Source: Nocardia rhizosphaerihabitans
GTDB lineage: Bacteria; Actinomycetota; Actinomycetes; Mycobacteriales; Mycobacteriaceae
Assembly (NCBI RefSeq): GCF_014646295.1
Contig: NZ_BMNE01000001.1
Span: forward strand, 1,116,001-1,180,000
Length of the DNA stretch: 64,000 bases
Reading direction: 5' to 3'
Position numbers and translations under genes: made by a program. Each line of letters opens with the position of its first letter. Within the stretch, counting starts at the first letter, position 1. Below are positions 28,087 to 36,408 of the stretch, piece after piece. Below the pieces are notes generated by a model. That model was not told where the DNA came from. It did not search any database and worked only from the letters and a program-made list of their open reading frames with translations.

Positions 28087-28908
28087 TCAAGCCCGGGTCA
28101 AGCACGGCAGTGCGCTCCGCGGAAGACCGTTGTCCAGCAACGCCTCCCACACCTGCGGTGCGCTCAGCGCGACATTGGGCAGCATCTCCCAGCTCAGCCG
28201 GTACTCGCGCACCAGCTCCGGCACCTGCTCGACCGGCGCGGACTGCGCCCGCTGGAAACCGTCGACCAAGGCAAGGCCGTCGAGTTCCGGGGTGCGACCG
28301 CAGATCCAGTCGAACAGCCTGCGCCGCTCGTCCTCGGCGGTCGCCGGGTGCGACAGACGCAGCAGGTCGCGGTGCGACCAGCCTTCCCACTGCCGGTACT
28401 TGACGACCTGGAAGGCCAGGTCATCGACCGGCTTGTCCAGGTACCAGTGCGCGACCGCGCGGGACAGACCGCGACCCCAGCCGCGGAACTGCTCGGCGTA
28501 GCCGGCGAACAGGAACAGGTGGGTGCCCGTGCGGGCGACCAGCGGCAGTGCGGCGAGCGCGGCCCGGCGGCCGTCGACGTCACCGAGCGAGGCGGCGGCT
28601 GCCAGCGCGAACAGCGCCGGGTTCTGGCGTGGCGCGCGGCCCGACGTGGAGATCTCCACGATCTCGCGCACCAGCTCGGCGGTGTGCTCGGCCGCGTACT
28701 CGACGAGGAAGTCGGCATTGTCGGCGGTCAGCGCCGCGGCACTGACGTAGTACGTGCCGGATTCCGTTCCGAGGGTGAGGAATCGACGCACTCGCGCCTG
28801 CGGGGTGATCTCGAAGACGTAGCCGCCCGCGTCGTTGACGACCTGCCGGGCATCGACAGGACTGGTCTGCGGCGTGCTGCGTCGAGAAAAGCGCGACAGA
28901 ATAATCAT
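28087..28908 (-). CDS. rsr: Truncated Ro60/Rsr protein (TROVE domain, no vWA domain)
   Basis: 273 residues from the ATG at 28908, which has GGAGGGGG 8-13 nt ahead. Family blocks of Ro60 orthologs are unmistakable: NDAGGYVFEI (25-34), RRFLTLGTESGTYYVS (41-56), RGWGRGLSRAVAHWY (142-156), KYRQWEGWSHRDLLRLSHP (170-188) and LSWEMLPNVAL (238-248). Complete proteins are about 500-540 residues: a HEAT-like TROVE ring closed by a vWA domain with a MIDAS metal site. Here the chain stops at SALPCLTRA, where relatives continue with the last TROVE helices and the vWA. The downstream 227 bp show no continuation in any frame. Two Y RNA-like genes lie just upstream. Ro60 proteins bind Y RNAs and misfolded RNAs and work with exonucleases such as PNPase. 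This form may be a decayed gene or a minimal Y RNA binder. Confidence 0.88.
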   Translation of the reverse strand: MIILSRFSRRSTPQTSPVDARQVVNDAGGYVFEITPQARVRRFLTLGTESGTYYVSAAALTADNADFLVEYAAEHTAELVREIVEISTSGRAPRQNPALFALAAAASLGDVDGRRAALAALPLVARTGTHLFLFAGYAEQFRGWGRGLSRAVAHWYLDKPVDDLAFQVVKYRQWEGWSHRDLLRLSHPATAEDERRRLFDWICGRTPELDGLALVDGFQRAQSAPVEQVPELVREYRLSWEMLPNVALSAPQVWEALLDNGLPRSALPCLTRA

Positions 28909-28947
28909 AGTTCCCCCTCCGATACAGAGACCGGCGTTGCTGTTTCG

Positions 28948-28967
28948 GCCCCGGGACCCACCGGGGC
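28948..28967 (-). terminator. Hairpin between the second Y RNA and rsr
   Basis: On the minus strand a perfect 7-bp stem GCCCCGG / CCGGGGC with loop TGGGTC lies 19 nt after the end of the second Y RNA and 39 nt before the rsr start. It could end the RNA transcript or limit read-through into rsr. There is no U-tract. Confidence 0.45.
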
Positions 28968-28986
28968 GTGTGACGGTGCGCGGAGC

Positions 28987-29096
28987 GGACGGACATGTGT
29001 GTCTCGGCCGGGAAACGGAAATCGCTTTCCGCCGCAGGGCTCGAACCTGCTGGACCATGGGTCCTTACCAGATAACCGGCCGAATCCGGTCCGTCC
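28987..29096 (-). ncRNA. Second Y RNA-like element with T-arm and closed acceptor stem (Y2)
   Basis: Read on the minus strand. The ends pair perfectly over 8 bp (GGACGGAC 29096-29089 with GTCCGTCC 28994-28987). An internal loop follows (CGGATT on the 5' side, AGACACACAT on the 3' side), then a 7-bp stem (CGGCCGG 29082-29076 with CCGGCCG 29011-29005). The interior holds a short hairpin (GGACC-CAT-GGTCC, 29064-29052), a canonical tRNA T-arm (GCAGG-TTCGAGC-CCTGC, 29050-29034) and an 8-bp helix closed by a GCGA tetraloop (29033-29014). No D-arm is present. Bacterial Y RNAs have a terminal Ro60-binding stem and a tRNA-like module; this fits, and rsr is immediately downstream. Confidence 0.75.
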
Positions 29097-29119
29097 TGCT
29101 CCTGCGCACCGCAGCCGCG

Positions 29120-29248
29120 CGGCGGGCGTGTGTTCCCGACCGGAAGGCGCTCTACCAGGCTGAGCTACCACCACCATGCGGTGGCGGGCAGGATTCGAAC
29201 CTGCGACATCCCCAGTGACAGTGGTAACCGATCGAATCCGGTCCGCCG
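29120..29248 (-). ncRNA. Y RNA-like element with a circularly permuted tRNA module (Y1, YrlA-type)
   Basis: Read on the minus strand. Terminal stem CGGCGG (29248-29243) pairs with CCGCCG (29125-29120). The internal loop has ACCGGATT against GGAACACACGC, and the second stem CGATCGG (29234-29228) pairs with CCGGTCG (29143-29137). Inside, in order: a small hairpin CCA-CTGTCAC-TGG; a T-arm GCAGG-TTCGAAT-CCTGC (29204-29188); an 8-bp acceptor-like helix CCGCCACC/GGTGGTGG closed by GCAT (29187-29168); the linker TA, as at tRNA positions 8-9; and a D-arm GCTC-AGCCTGGTA-GAGC (29165-29149) with the GG of the D-loop. A normal tRNA has the D-arm first and an open acceptor; here the order is permuted, as in YrlA RNAs, which bind Ro60 and mimic tRNA. 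Confidence 0.82.
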
Positions 29249-29271
29249 TGCGGCTGCTGATCAAAACGGTA

Positions 29272-29295
29272 CTGGGTGGGTTCGATCCTGCCCAG
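29272..29295 (-). terminator. Hairpin with T-loop-like hexaloop downstream of the cobE-like gene
   Basis: On the minus strand CTGGGCAGG (29295-29287) pairs with CCCACCCAG (29280-29272) over 9 bp including two G-U type pairs, closing the loop ATCGAA. TACCGTTTTG follows, so a factor-independent terminator for the cobalamin operon is likely. On the plus strand the loop reads TTCGAT and resembles a tRNA T-arm, probably by coincidence. The hairpin separates the cob genes from the Y RNA genes. Confidence 0.55.
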
Positions 29296-29308
29296 CGAAT
29301 TGATTCGG

Positions 29309-29689
29309 CTAGCCGGCGACCGTTGCGACGGCTACCACTACGCCGTCGACAACCGTACGGCCACAAACGAGTTCACCTTTTCCCGCCAGCAGTGCCGCCG
29401 CCTCCGCGACATTGGGTGTGCCGACGGACTGTGACGTCAGGGGCGATCGGTACGGTGCCTCGACTTCGGCCAGTTGCGCCGCGCCGAAAGCGATCACCGG
29501 GACACCTAGCATTGCCGCGGCCGCGCCCATGCCTGGTTCGGCCGCCCGTCGATCGATCGTGGCCAGGCAGGAAATGGTGGTGGTGTCACCGACCACCGAT
29601 TCGATCGCGTGCACGATCTTCTCCGCGACGGTTCCGGGACGGACGCCGATGCCGACAACCACTGCGGGCCTGTCGAATTCAGTCGCCAT
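29309..29689 (-). CDS. CobE/CbiG C-terminal-like cobalamin biosynthesis protein
   Basis: 126 residues. The sequence VVVGIGVRPGTVAEKIVHAIESV at the start and the segment GVPVIAFGAAQLAEVEAP match the C-terminal domain of CbiG, which exists alone as CobE. The family takes part in corrin ring formation, though the exact reaction of CobE is uncertain. The ATG shares a base with the cobB stop, so it is translationally coupled and the last gene of the cob operon. A hairpin with a short U-run follows. Confidence 0.82.
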   Translation of the reverse strand: MATEFDRPAVVVGIGVRPGTVAEKIVHAIESVVGDTTTISCLATIDRRAAEPGMGAAAAMLGVPVIAFGAAQLAEVEAPYRSPLTSQSVGTPNVAEAAALLAGKGELVCGRTVVDGVVVAVATVAG

Positions 29690-31053
29690 CAGTGACCGAA
29701 TCGACTCGCGGCGTCGACGAATCGGGCGATGGCGTCGGGGTTTCCGGCGGGGTGGGTGTGCAGGTAGGAGGCGTGGACCTGGCGGACCACCGCACCCTCC
29801 GTGACGGAGGTTGTCGTGCGCCAACCCCAGGCAGCGCTCTCGGGGCCGGTGCGGGTGAGGCGGGTGCGGTGGAATTCGTGGCCGCGGACCCGGGTGCCCG
29901 CTCGCCAGAGGGTGGAGTCGTGCAGGGCGACGGCGTCGCGGTAGCCGAGGGTCAGGCGGGGGCCGAATTCGGCGTCGGCGTCGATGACTCCTGCCATCGG
30001 GTGGCCGTCGAGGGAGCGGGTCAGGTAGAGCAGCCCTGCGCATTCGGCGTGGACGGGCAGGTTGTGCGCGGCGCCGTCGGCTACGGCCTTCCGCAGCTTC
30101 TCGTTGGCCGACAGTGCGCCCGCGTGCTCCTCCGGGAAACCGCCGGGGAGTACCAATCCCGCTGTGCCATCGGGCAGTTCATCGGTCAACGGATCGAAGA
30201 CGACCACCTGGGCGCCGGCCGCGATCAGGAGTTCGCGGTGTTCGGCATACCCGAAGGTGAACGCCGGTCCTCCGGCCATCGCGACCAGCGGAGCCCCGTC
30301 AGCCACCGCGGCCAGTTCCACCACCGGGTCCCAGGCCGGCCCCTGGACAGATCCCCCGGCCAGGTCGACGATCGCCCGCAGATCGACGTGCGCCGCGACG
30401 AGTTCGGTCATCGCGTCGACCGCGGCGGTAGCGGCGGCACCGTGTTCGACAGCGGGAATGAGGCCCAGATGCCGTGAGGGGACTTCCAATTCGGCCATCC
30501 GGGGCAGTGCGCCGAGGACAGGGATCCCGACGCGGTCACAGGCGGCACGCAGCACCTGCTCGTGGCGTTCACTGCCGACGCGGTTGAGGATCACCCCACC
30601 CAGCCGAACCGAGGAGTCGAAGGTGGCGAACCCGTGCAGCAGGGCGGCCAGACTCTGGGAGTGCCCGCGCGCGTCGACCACCAGCACCACGGGCGCCCCG
30701 AGCAGACTCGCGACCTGCGCGGTCGAGCCCTCGGCGACCGCCTCGGTCCGGTTCTCGTCGATCCGCCCGTCGAACAAGCCCATCACGCCCTCGACGACCG
30801 CGATATCGCAGCCGTGCGCACCATGCCGATACAGCGGCACCACCCGATCCTCGCCCACCAGAACGGGATCCAGATTGCGCCCCGGCCGCCCCGCCGCGAG
30901 CCCGTGATAACCGGGGTCGATGTAGTCGGGCCCCACCTTGAACGGCGCGACCTGATGCCCGGCCCGGCGCAGCGCGCCGATCAACCCGGTGGCCAACGTC
31001 GTCTTGCCGCTGCCGGACGCCGGGGCCGCGATCACGACTGCCGGCGCGCTCAT
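29689..31053 (-). CDS. cobB: Hydrogenobyrinate/cobyrinate a,c-diamide synthase
   Basis: 454 residues. The N-terminal ATPase domain has the P-loop APASGSGKTTLATGL and PFKVGPDYIDPGYH. The C-terminal class I glutamine amidotransferase has the nucleophile Cys in HAECAGLLYL and the His in YLHTHPAGNP. It amidates carboxylates a and c of the corrin ring using glutamine and ATP. The position next to cobO matches Rv2848c-Rv2849c of mycobacteria. Confidence 0.94.
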   Translation of the reverse strand: MSAPAVVIAAPASGSGKTTLATGLIGALRRAGHQVAPFKVGPDYIDPGYHGLAAGRPGRNLDPVLVGEDRVVPLYRHGAHGCDIAVVEGVMGLFDGRIDENRTEAVAEGSTAQVASLLGAPVVLVVDARGHSQSLAALLHGFATFDSSVRLGGVILNRVGSERHEQVLRAACDRVGIPVLGALPRMAELEVPSRHLGLIPAVEHGAAATAAVDAMTELVAAHVDLRAIVDLAGGSVQGPAWDPVVELAAVADGAPLVAMAGGPAFTFGYAEHRELLIAAGAQVVVFDPLTDELPDGTAGLVLPGGFPEEHAGALSANEKLRKAVADGAAHNLPVHAECAGLLYLTRSLDGHPMAGVIDADAEFGPRLTLGYRDAVALHDSTLWRAGTRVRGHEFHRTRLTRTGPESAAWGWRTTTSVTEGAVVRQVHASYLHTHPAGNPDAIARFVDAASRFGH

Positions 31054-31093
31054 GACAGAACTCCGCCGATGACTACGCCTTCGCGACGACCAC

Positions 31094-31708
31094 TCACCAT
31101 TCGATACCGCGCTGGCCCTTGCGGCCCGCGTCCATCGGGTGCTTGACCTTCGTCATCTCGGTGACGAGGTCGGCCGCGTCGACGAGTGCCTGCGGTGCGT
31201 CACGGCCGGTGATCACGACGTGCTGGTTGCCGGGGCGGTTGGTCAGCGTCTCGACGACCTCGTCGATGTCGACCCAGCCCCACTTGAGCGGGTAGGTGAA
31301 CTCGTCGAGCACGTAGAAGCGGTGCTGTTCGGCGGCGAGGCGGCGGGCGATCTCCTGCCAGCCCGACAGCGCGGCGGCGGCGTGATCCTCCTCGGTGCCG
31401 TGCTTGCGGGTCCACGACCAGCCCTCGCCCATCTTGTGCCACTCGACCGCGCCACCGGCGCCGGTCTGCTCGTGCACGGTGCCGAGCGTGCGGAACGCGG
31501 CTTCTTCGCCGACCTTCCACTTGGCGCTCTTCACGAACTGGAACACGGCGACGTCGAACCCCTGGTTCCAGGCCCGCAACGCCATCCCGAACGCGGCGGT
31601 GGACTTCCCCTTGCCCGGCCCCGTGTGCACCGCCAGCACCGGCTGATTACGCCGCTGCCGCGTCGTCAGGCCGTCCTCCGGCACGACCTCCGGAACACCC
31701 TTGGGCAC
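31094..31708 (-). CDS. cobO: Cob(I)yrinic acid a,c-diamide adenosyltransferase
   Basis: 204 residues from the GTG at 31708, with AAGGAG upstream. The P-loop VHTGPGKGKSTAAFG is that of the CobA/CobO/BtuR family. The conserved blocks VLDEFTYPLKWGW and HVVITGRDAPQALVDAADLVTEM are also present. It transfers the 5'-deoxyadenosyl group of ATP to cobalt. A 255-bp gap (31709-31963) separates it from the chelatase gene; I saw no cobalamin riboswitch there. Confidence 0.94.
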   Translation of the reverse strand: MPKGVPEVVPEDGLTTRQRRNQPVLAVHTGPGKGKSTAAFGMALRAWNQGFDVAVFQFVKSAKWKVGEEAAFRTLGTVHEQTGAGGAVEWHKMGEGWSWTRKHGTEEDHAAAALSGWQEIARRLAAEQHRFYVLDEFTYPLKWGWVDIDEVVETLTNRPGNQHVVITGRDAPQALVDAADLVTEMTKVKHPMDAGRKGQRGIEW

Positions 31709-31963
31709 GAAGACTCCTTCTCGTCGGTGCGCTGACGCGCGTGTTCGCGGCCAGGTGACCACGCCGCATCTCGCGCGGGCTCTGGTGCTGCCGACCGCGA
31801 ACCATTTCTATCAGGGCCGGTGTACAGCATCTGCTGCCTGTCACCCCACCAACGATCACACGGGCTCACACACCCCGCATCGCCGTACGCCGCCATCGGT
31901 GGAACTCGGAGGCTGGCATCGCCACACACCGCACCCGGGCACACCGCGCAGCCCGGCGTCGCC

Positions 31964-34114
31964 CTACGCCGCGCGCGCCCCGAGGCCGGTGGTGCGGACG
32001 ACGTCGGCGACGGTATCCCCGGTGAGTTCGTCCAGGCGCAGGTACCGGGCGCGCAGGTCACGGGCCAGTTCGGCGGCGAGGCCGAGGCGGATCATGCCGC
32101 GTTCGCAGTCGATGACCATGGCGGTGTGGCCTTCGCCTGCCAGGAGGCGGGCGGCGGTGCGGGCGCGGGGCAGCGGGTCGATGCCGCCGGTGGCGCGGCC
32201 GTCGGTGAGCAGCACCAGCATCGGGCGGCGGCGGGGGTCGCGGACGTGTTCGCGGGCGATCACCTCGCGCGCCTTCAGCAGGCCGGCGGCGAGCGGGGTT
32301 TTACCGCCGGTGCGCAGACCGGCCAGGCGGCGGACGGCGATGTCGACCGAGGAGGTCGGCGGGAGGACGAGTTCGGCTTCGCTGCCGCGCACGCTGATCA
32401 CGGCCACCTTGTCGCGGCGCTGGTAGGCGTCGCGCAGCAGGGTGACGATGGCGCCGGTGACGGCGGTGAGCCGATCGCGCGCGGCCATCGATCCGGAGGC
32501 GTCGACGACGAACACGACCAGATTCCCTTCGCGCCCTTCGCGATACGCGCCGCGCAGGTCCTCGGCGGCCAGCGCCAGCGGGCCGCTGAATCGGCCGCGC
32601 TCGAATTGCCTTGGGGCGGCGGCGAACACGGTGCCGAGCAGGTGCAGGCCGGTGGAGGTGTCGGTATCGGAGCGCACCATCCGGCCGGTACGGGTCTGGG
32701 CGCGGGACCGGCGGCCCGGCGCGCCTTCGCCGATGCCGGGGACCTCCCAGCGCGGGGCGGGCTTCGAGACGGAACCCGGTGTGCCCGAGATCCCTTCGGC
32801 CGCGGGCCTTGACCCGCCACCGCCGTTGGGGCCGCCCCCGGGGTTGTCATCGGGGCCACCTCCGTCGGGGCCACCGTCGGGATCGTCTGGTCCACCGTCG
32901 TCAGGACCCTGGTCGACCGTTCCCCCGCTCTCGGAACCGCGGTCGTCTTCGGCACCGTCGAGACCACGGAGATCGGGGCCTCCCCCAGCATTCGCCGGGC
33001 GCCGATCAGTCGAATCGTCGTTCTCGCCCTGTCCGGAAGCGTCGTCTCGCGGATCAGCGGCGCCATCGTCATCGCCGGCCGTGGATTCGTCGAATCCCTG
33101 TGCCGCAGCGGCATTCTCGACCTCGTCGGCCGCCGCCTGCATCGCGTCGTCGAGCTGCTGCTCACTGATCCCCGGCTCGTCGAACGGATCGCGCCGACGT
33201 CGATGCGGCAGCGCCAGCTGGGCCGCGATCCGCACATCGTCCTCGGTGACCCGGTCACGCCCGCGCCATGCGGCATGCGCGGTCGCCGTCCGCGCCACGA
33301 CCAGATCCGCGCGCATCCCGTCCACATCGAAGGCCGCGCACAGCGCCGCGATCCGGCGCAGCTCGGTGTCGTCGAGGGCGATCTCCGGCAGTCGGTCGCG
33401 CGCGGTCAGAATCCGTTCGGCGACAACCTGATCGGCATCGGCGTAGCGCGCGGCGAACCCGGCCGGATCGGCCTCGTAGTCCAGGCGCCTGCGCACCACC
33501 GCCATGCGGGTGTCCACCTCGCGGGAAGCGGCCACGTCGACGGTGAGGCCGAATCGGTCCAGCAGCTGGGGCCGCAGCTCGCCCTCTTCGGGGTTCATGG
33601 TGCCGACCAGGACGAACCGCGCCGGATGCGAATGCGAGACGCCGTCGCGCTCGACATGGACCCGGCCCATCGCGGCCGCGTCGAGCAGCACGTCGACCAG
33701 GTGGTCGTGCAGCAGGTTCACCTCGTCGACGTAGAGCACGCCGTGATGCGCCGCCGCCAGCAGACCGGGGCGGAACGCCTGCTCCCCGTCGCGCAGCACC
33801 CGCTCGAGGTCCAGCGAACCGACCACGCGGTCCTCGGTCGCGCCGACCGGCAGCTCCACCAGCCGCGCGGGGCGCGCGCCGGTCTCGTCGACCACCGGGG
33901 GCAGCAGCTGGGCCAGTGCCCGCACCACGGTCGACTTCGCGGTGCCCTTCTCGCCGCGCACCAGCACGCCACCGATGCCGGGGTGCACGGCCGACAAGAT
34001 CAACGCCAGCTGCAGTTGTTCCTGCCCGACCACCGCCGAGAACGGGAACCCCGCCTCACCCGCCGACCCAACGGCGGTGTGCGGACCAGCGGCGACATCA
34101 GCAAAACCAGGCAC
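31964..34114 (-). CDS. Fused magnesium-chelatase-type AAA ATPase with vWA domain (ChlI-ChlD/CobN partner type)
   Basis: 716 residues. The N-terminal AAA+ module has Walker [10 protein letters not shown] and Walker [15 protein letters not shown] Gly/Asp/Pro-rich linker (about 345-455) leads to a C-terminal vWA domain with a complete MIDAS ([13 protein letters not shown]). It is the fused BchI/BchD type found in the actinobacterial cob cluster (Rv2850c position), where it probably drives cobalt insertion with CobN. CobN itself is not in this window. Confidence 0.9.
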   Translation of the reverse strand: MPGFADVAAGPHTAVGSAGEAGFPFSAVVGQEQLQLALILSAVHPGIGGVLVRGEKGTAKSTVVRALAQLLPPVVDETGARPARLVELPVGATEDRVVGSLDLERVLRDGEQAFRPGLLAAAHHGVLYVDEVNLLHDHLVDVLLDAAAMGRVHVERDGVSHSHPARFVLVGTMNPEEGELRPQLLDRFGLTVDVAASREVDTRMAVVRRRLDYEADPAGFAARYADADQVVAERILTARDRLPEIALDDTELRRIAALCAAFDVDGMRADLVVARTATAHAAWRGRDRVTEDDVRIAAQLALPHRRRRDPFDEPGISEQQLDDAMQAAADEVENAAAAQGFDESTAGDDDGAADPRDDASGQGENDDSTDRRPANAGGGPDLRGLDGAEDDRGSESGGTVDQGPDDGGPDDPDGGPDGGGPDDNPGGGPNGGGGSRPAAEGISGTPGSVSKPAPRWEVPGIGEGAPGRRSRAQTRTGRMVRSDTDTSTGLHLLGTVFAAAPRQFERGRFSGPLALAAEDLRGAYREGREGNLVVFVVDASGSMAARDRLTAVTGAIVTLLRDAYQRRDKVAVISVRGSEAELVLPPTSSVDIAVRRLAGLRTGGKTPLAAGLLKAREVIAREHVRDPRRRPMLVLLTDGRATGGIDPLPRARTAARLLAGEGHTAMVIDCERGMIRLGLAAELARDLRARYLRLDELTGDTVADVVRTTGLGARAA

Positions 34115-34187
34115 GCCCCCACTCTATGCGCGCGTCTGATCATGATCCGCGCCGGGCATCCGCGGCCTGAGCCCGGCGCCGCGTGGG

Positions 34188-34634
34188 TTATCCCCGGCGC
34201 ATCGGGATATGCGGAATGCCGTCGTCGAGGAACTCCGCGCCGTCCGGGGCGAACCCGAAGGTGGCGTACATGTCCACCAGGTAGGACTGCGCGTTGAGCC
34301 GGACGGTCGCCGATCCGGTCTCGGTCAGCGCGGCCCGCAGCAGCCGGGCGGAGTGGCCGCGCCCGCGGGCGGGCACGGCCGTACACACCCGGCCGAGACG
34401 GTAGTTCGCCACGCCGTCCTCGTGCTCTTCGAGCAGGCGCAGCGTGGCGACGACCTCGCTGTCATCCTCGATCCACAGGTGCCGGGTGGTCGGCAGCAGG
34501 TCACGCCCGTCCAGCTCGGGATAGGCGCATTCCTGCTCGACGACGAACACGTCGACGCGCAGCTTCAACAGCCGGTACAGGGTGGCGGTGTCCAGTTCCG
34601 CCGCCCATGCCCGCCGCAAGACGACCGGCGACAT
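34188..34634 (-). CDS. GNAT family N-acetyltransferase (ElaA-like)
   Basis: 148 residues. The GNAT acetyl-CoA loop appears as GRVCTAVPARGRGHSARLL, and LYRLLKLRVDVFVVEQECAYPELDGRD is the N-terminal block typical of ElaA-type acetyltransferases. Orthologous to the position of Rv2851c, upstream of the chelatase gene and 8 bp downstream of mqo, so the three are probably one transcript. The substrate is unknown. Confidence 0.88.
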   Translation of the reverse strand: MSPVVLRRAWAAELDTATLYRLLKLRVDVFVVEQECAYPELDGRDLLPTTRHLWIEDDSEVVATLRLLEEHEDGVANYRLGRVCTAVPARGRGHSARLLRAALTETGSATVRLNAQSYLVDMYATFGFAPDGAEFLDDGIPHIPMRRG

Positions 34635-34642
34635 CGGCTCGG

Positions 34643-36175
34643 CTATCGCACCTTCGCGAAACCGGCGGCGTCCTGCTCGGTGGTGGCGGTCGCCTTGTCG
34701 AGCTCGAGCGACTTGGTGGTCCAGTCCCACACTTCCTGGAACAGCGCCTGGTTCTCCGACAGCTTCACCCCGAGCGAGGGGATCATCTGCTTCAGCTGCG
34801 GGGTCCACTGCGCGTATTCACGCGGGAAGCAGCGCTGCATCACGTCGAGCATGGCGGTGACACAGGTCGAGGCACCCGGGGAGGCGCCGAGCAGACCGGC
34901 GATCGAGCCGTCCGCGGCGGAGATGACCGCGGTGCCGAACTCGAGCACGCCACCGGCACCCTTCTTCCGGATGACCTGCACGCGCTGACCGGCGGTGATC
35001 AGCTCCCAATCGCGGCCCTCGGCGCGCGGCAGGAACTCCTCGAGCACGCCGACCTTGCCGTTCTGCGACTTGAGCAGCTCGCTGATCAGGTACTTGGTCA
35101 GGCCCATCTCGGTGAGGCCGACGCCGACGAGCGAACCGATGTTGTTCGGCTTGATCGACTTGAACAGGTCGGCGTTGGAGCCGTCCTTGAGGAACTTCGG
35201 GGTCCAGCCCGCGTAGGGGCCGAACAGCAGGCCCTTGCGGCCGTTGATGACGCGGGTGTCCAGGTGCGGCACCGACATCGGCGGCGCGCCGACGGCGGCC
35301 TTGCCGTACACCTTGGCCTCGTGCGCGGCGATGAGCTCCGGGTTGGTCGAGCGCAGGAACTGGCCGCTGATCGGGAAGCCGCCGAAGCCCTTGGCTTCCT
35401 TGATGCCCGACTTCTGCAGCAGCGGCAGCGCGCCACCACCGGCGCCGACGAAGACGAACTTCGCGTTGATCGTGCGGGACCGGAAGGTGCGCAGGTTGCG
35501 GACGGTGACGTTCCAGGAACCGTCGGACTGCTTGTCGAGGTTGCGGACCTCGGTGCCGAAGGCGATCTCCCCGCCGGAGTAGCCGACGTAGGCCAGCAGC
35601 TGCTTGGTGAGCGCGCCGAAGTCGATGTCGGTGCCGCCGTCGGTCCAGTTCAGCGCGATCGGGTCGGAGAAGTCACGGCCCTTGGCCATCAGCGGCAGGC
35701 GCGCGGCGAACTCGTCGGGGGTGTCGATGTACTCCATGCCGCGGAACAGCGGGTGCGGCGCCAGCGCCTCGTAGCGCTTGCGCAGGTAGTCGACGTTGTC
35801 GGCACCGTGCACGAAGCTGACGTGCGGGATGGGGTTGATGAAGCCGGACGGGTCGCCGAGGACGCCGGTGTCGACCGCGGAGGCCCAGAACTGGCGCGAG
35901 ACCTGGAAGCGCTCGTTGATGTCGACGGCCTTGCTCACGTCGACCGAGCCGTCGGCGTTCTGCGGGCTGTAGTTGAGCTCGCACAGCGCCGAGTGACCGG
36001 TGCCGGCGTTGTTCCACGGATCGCTGCTCTCCGCGGCGGCGGCGTCGAGCCGCTCGAACACCGAGATCGTCCACTCCGGCTGCAGCTGCCGCAGCAGCGC
36101 GCCCAGCGTGGCACTCATGATGCCTGCGCCGATGAGAACTACATCGGTCTTTTCAGTCTTCGCAGCGTTCGACAC
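34643..36175 (-). CDS. mqo: Malate:quinone oxidoreductase
   Basis: 510 residues, the usual length. FAD binding is shown by [20 protein letters not shown] at the start. Further family blocks are [35 protein letters not shown] and [18 protein letters not shown] near 400. It is a peripheral membrane enzyme that oxidises malate to oxaloacetate and reduces menaquinone. The promoter is in the 233-bp divergent gap to the hydrolase gene at 36409. Confidence 0.96.
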   Translation of the reverse strand: MSNAAKTEKTDVVLIGAGIMSATLGALLRQLQPEWTISVFERLDAAAAESSDPWNNAGTGHSALCELNYSPQNADGSVDVSKAVDINERFQVSRQFWASAVDTGVLGDPSGFINPIPHVSFVHGADNVDYLRKRYEALAPHPLFRGMEYIDTPDEFAARLPLMAKGRDFSDPIALNWTDGGTDIDFGALTKQLLAYVGYSGGEIAFGTEVRNLDKQSDGSWNVTVRNLRTFRSRTINAKFVFVGAGGGALPLLQKSGIKEAKGFGGFPISGQFLRSTNPELIAAHEAKVYGKAAVGAPPMSVPHLDTRVINGRKGLLFGPYAGWTPKFLKDGSNADLFKSIKPNNIGSLVGVGLTEMGLTKYLISELLKSQNGKVGVLEEFLPRAEGRDWELITAGQRVQVIRKKGAGGVLEFGTAVISAADGSIAGLLGASPGASTCVTAMLDVMQRCFPREYAQWTPQLKQMIPSLGVKLSENQALFQEVWDWTTKSLELDKATATTEQDAAGFAKVR

Positions 36176-36408
36176 GGGTACTTCGACTTCCTTGTCCTTC
36201 TCAGCTACTCACCGGCGAGTGAGTTCGCTTGGGCGCGGGCGCTTCGTGGTTTGGTGCGACTCGCGGTGAATCGCCGGGGGGTAGGTTACCCGTCGTTCAC
36301 CTCTTGCCAATTGTGCACCTCAGCCGTTCGTAGTTCTGCAACCGACCTCCGGAATGTGATCTAAACCAACACTGCACGTCGCGGTGGCCGCGCGATAGAT
36401 TGAGCGGT

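Noticed and set aside
29034..29220. Ordinary tRNA genes (T-arms GCAGG-TTCGAAT-CCTGC and GCAGG-TTCGAGC-CCTGC)
   Set aside because: No cloverleaf forms in the normal order. The acceptor strand after each T-arm pairs with the next sequence through a 4-nt loop, so the module is permuted and closed. Y RNA is the better reading.
29272..29295. A third tRNA-like element on the plus strand
   Set aside because: Only a T-arm-like hairpin is present, without acceptor or D-arm partners. The U-run on the minus strand fits a terminator.
31709..31963. Cobalamin riboswitch upstream of cobO
   Set aside because: No B12 box or matching core could be found on the minus strand in this gap. I see nothing else specific there.
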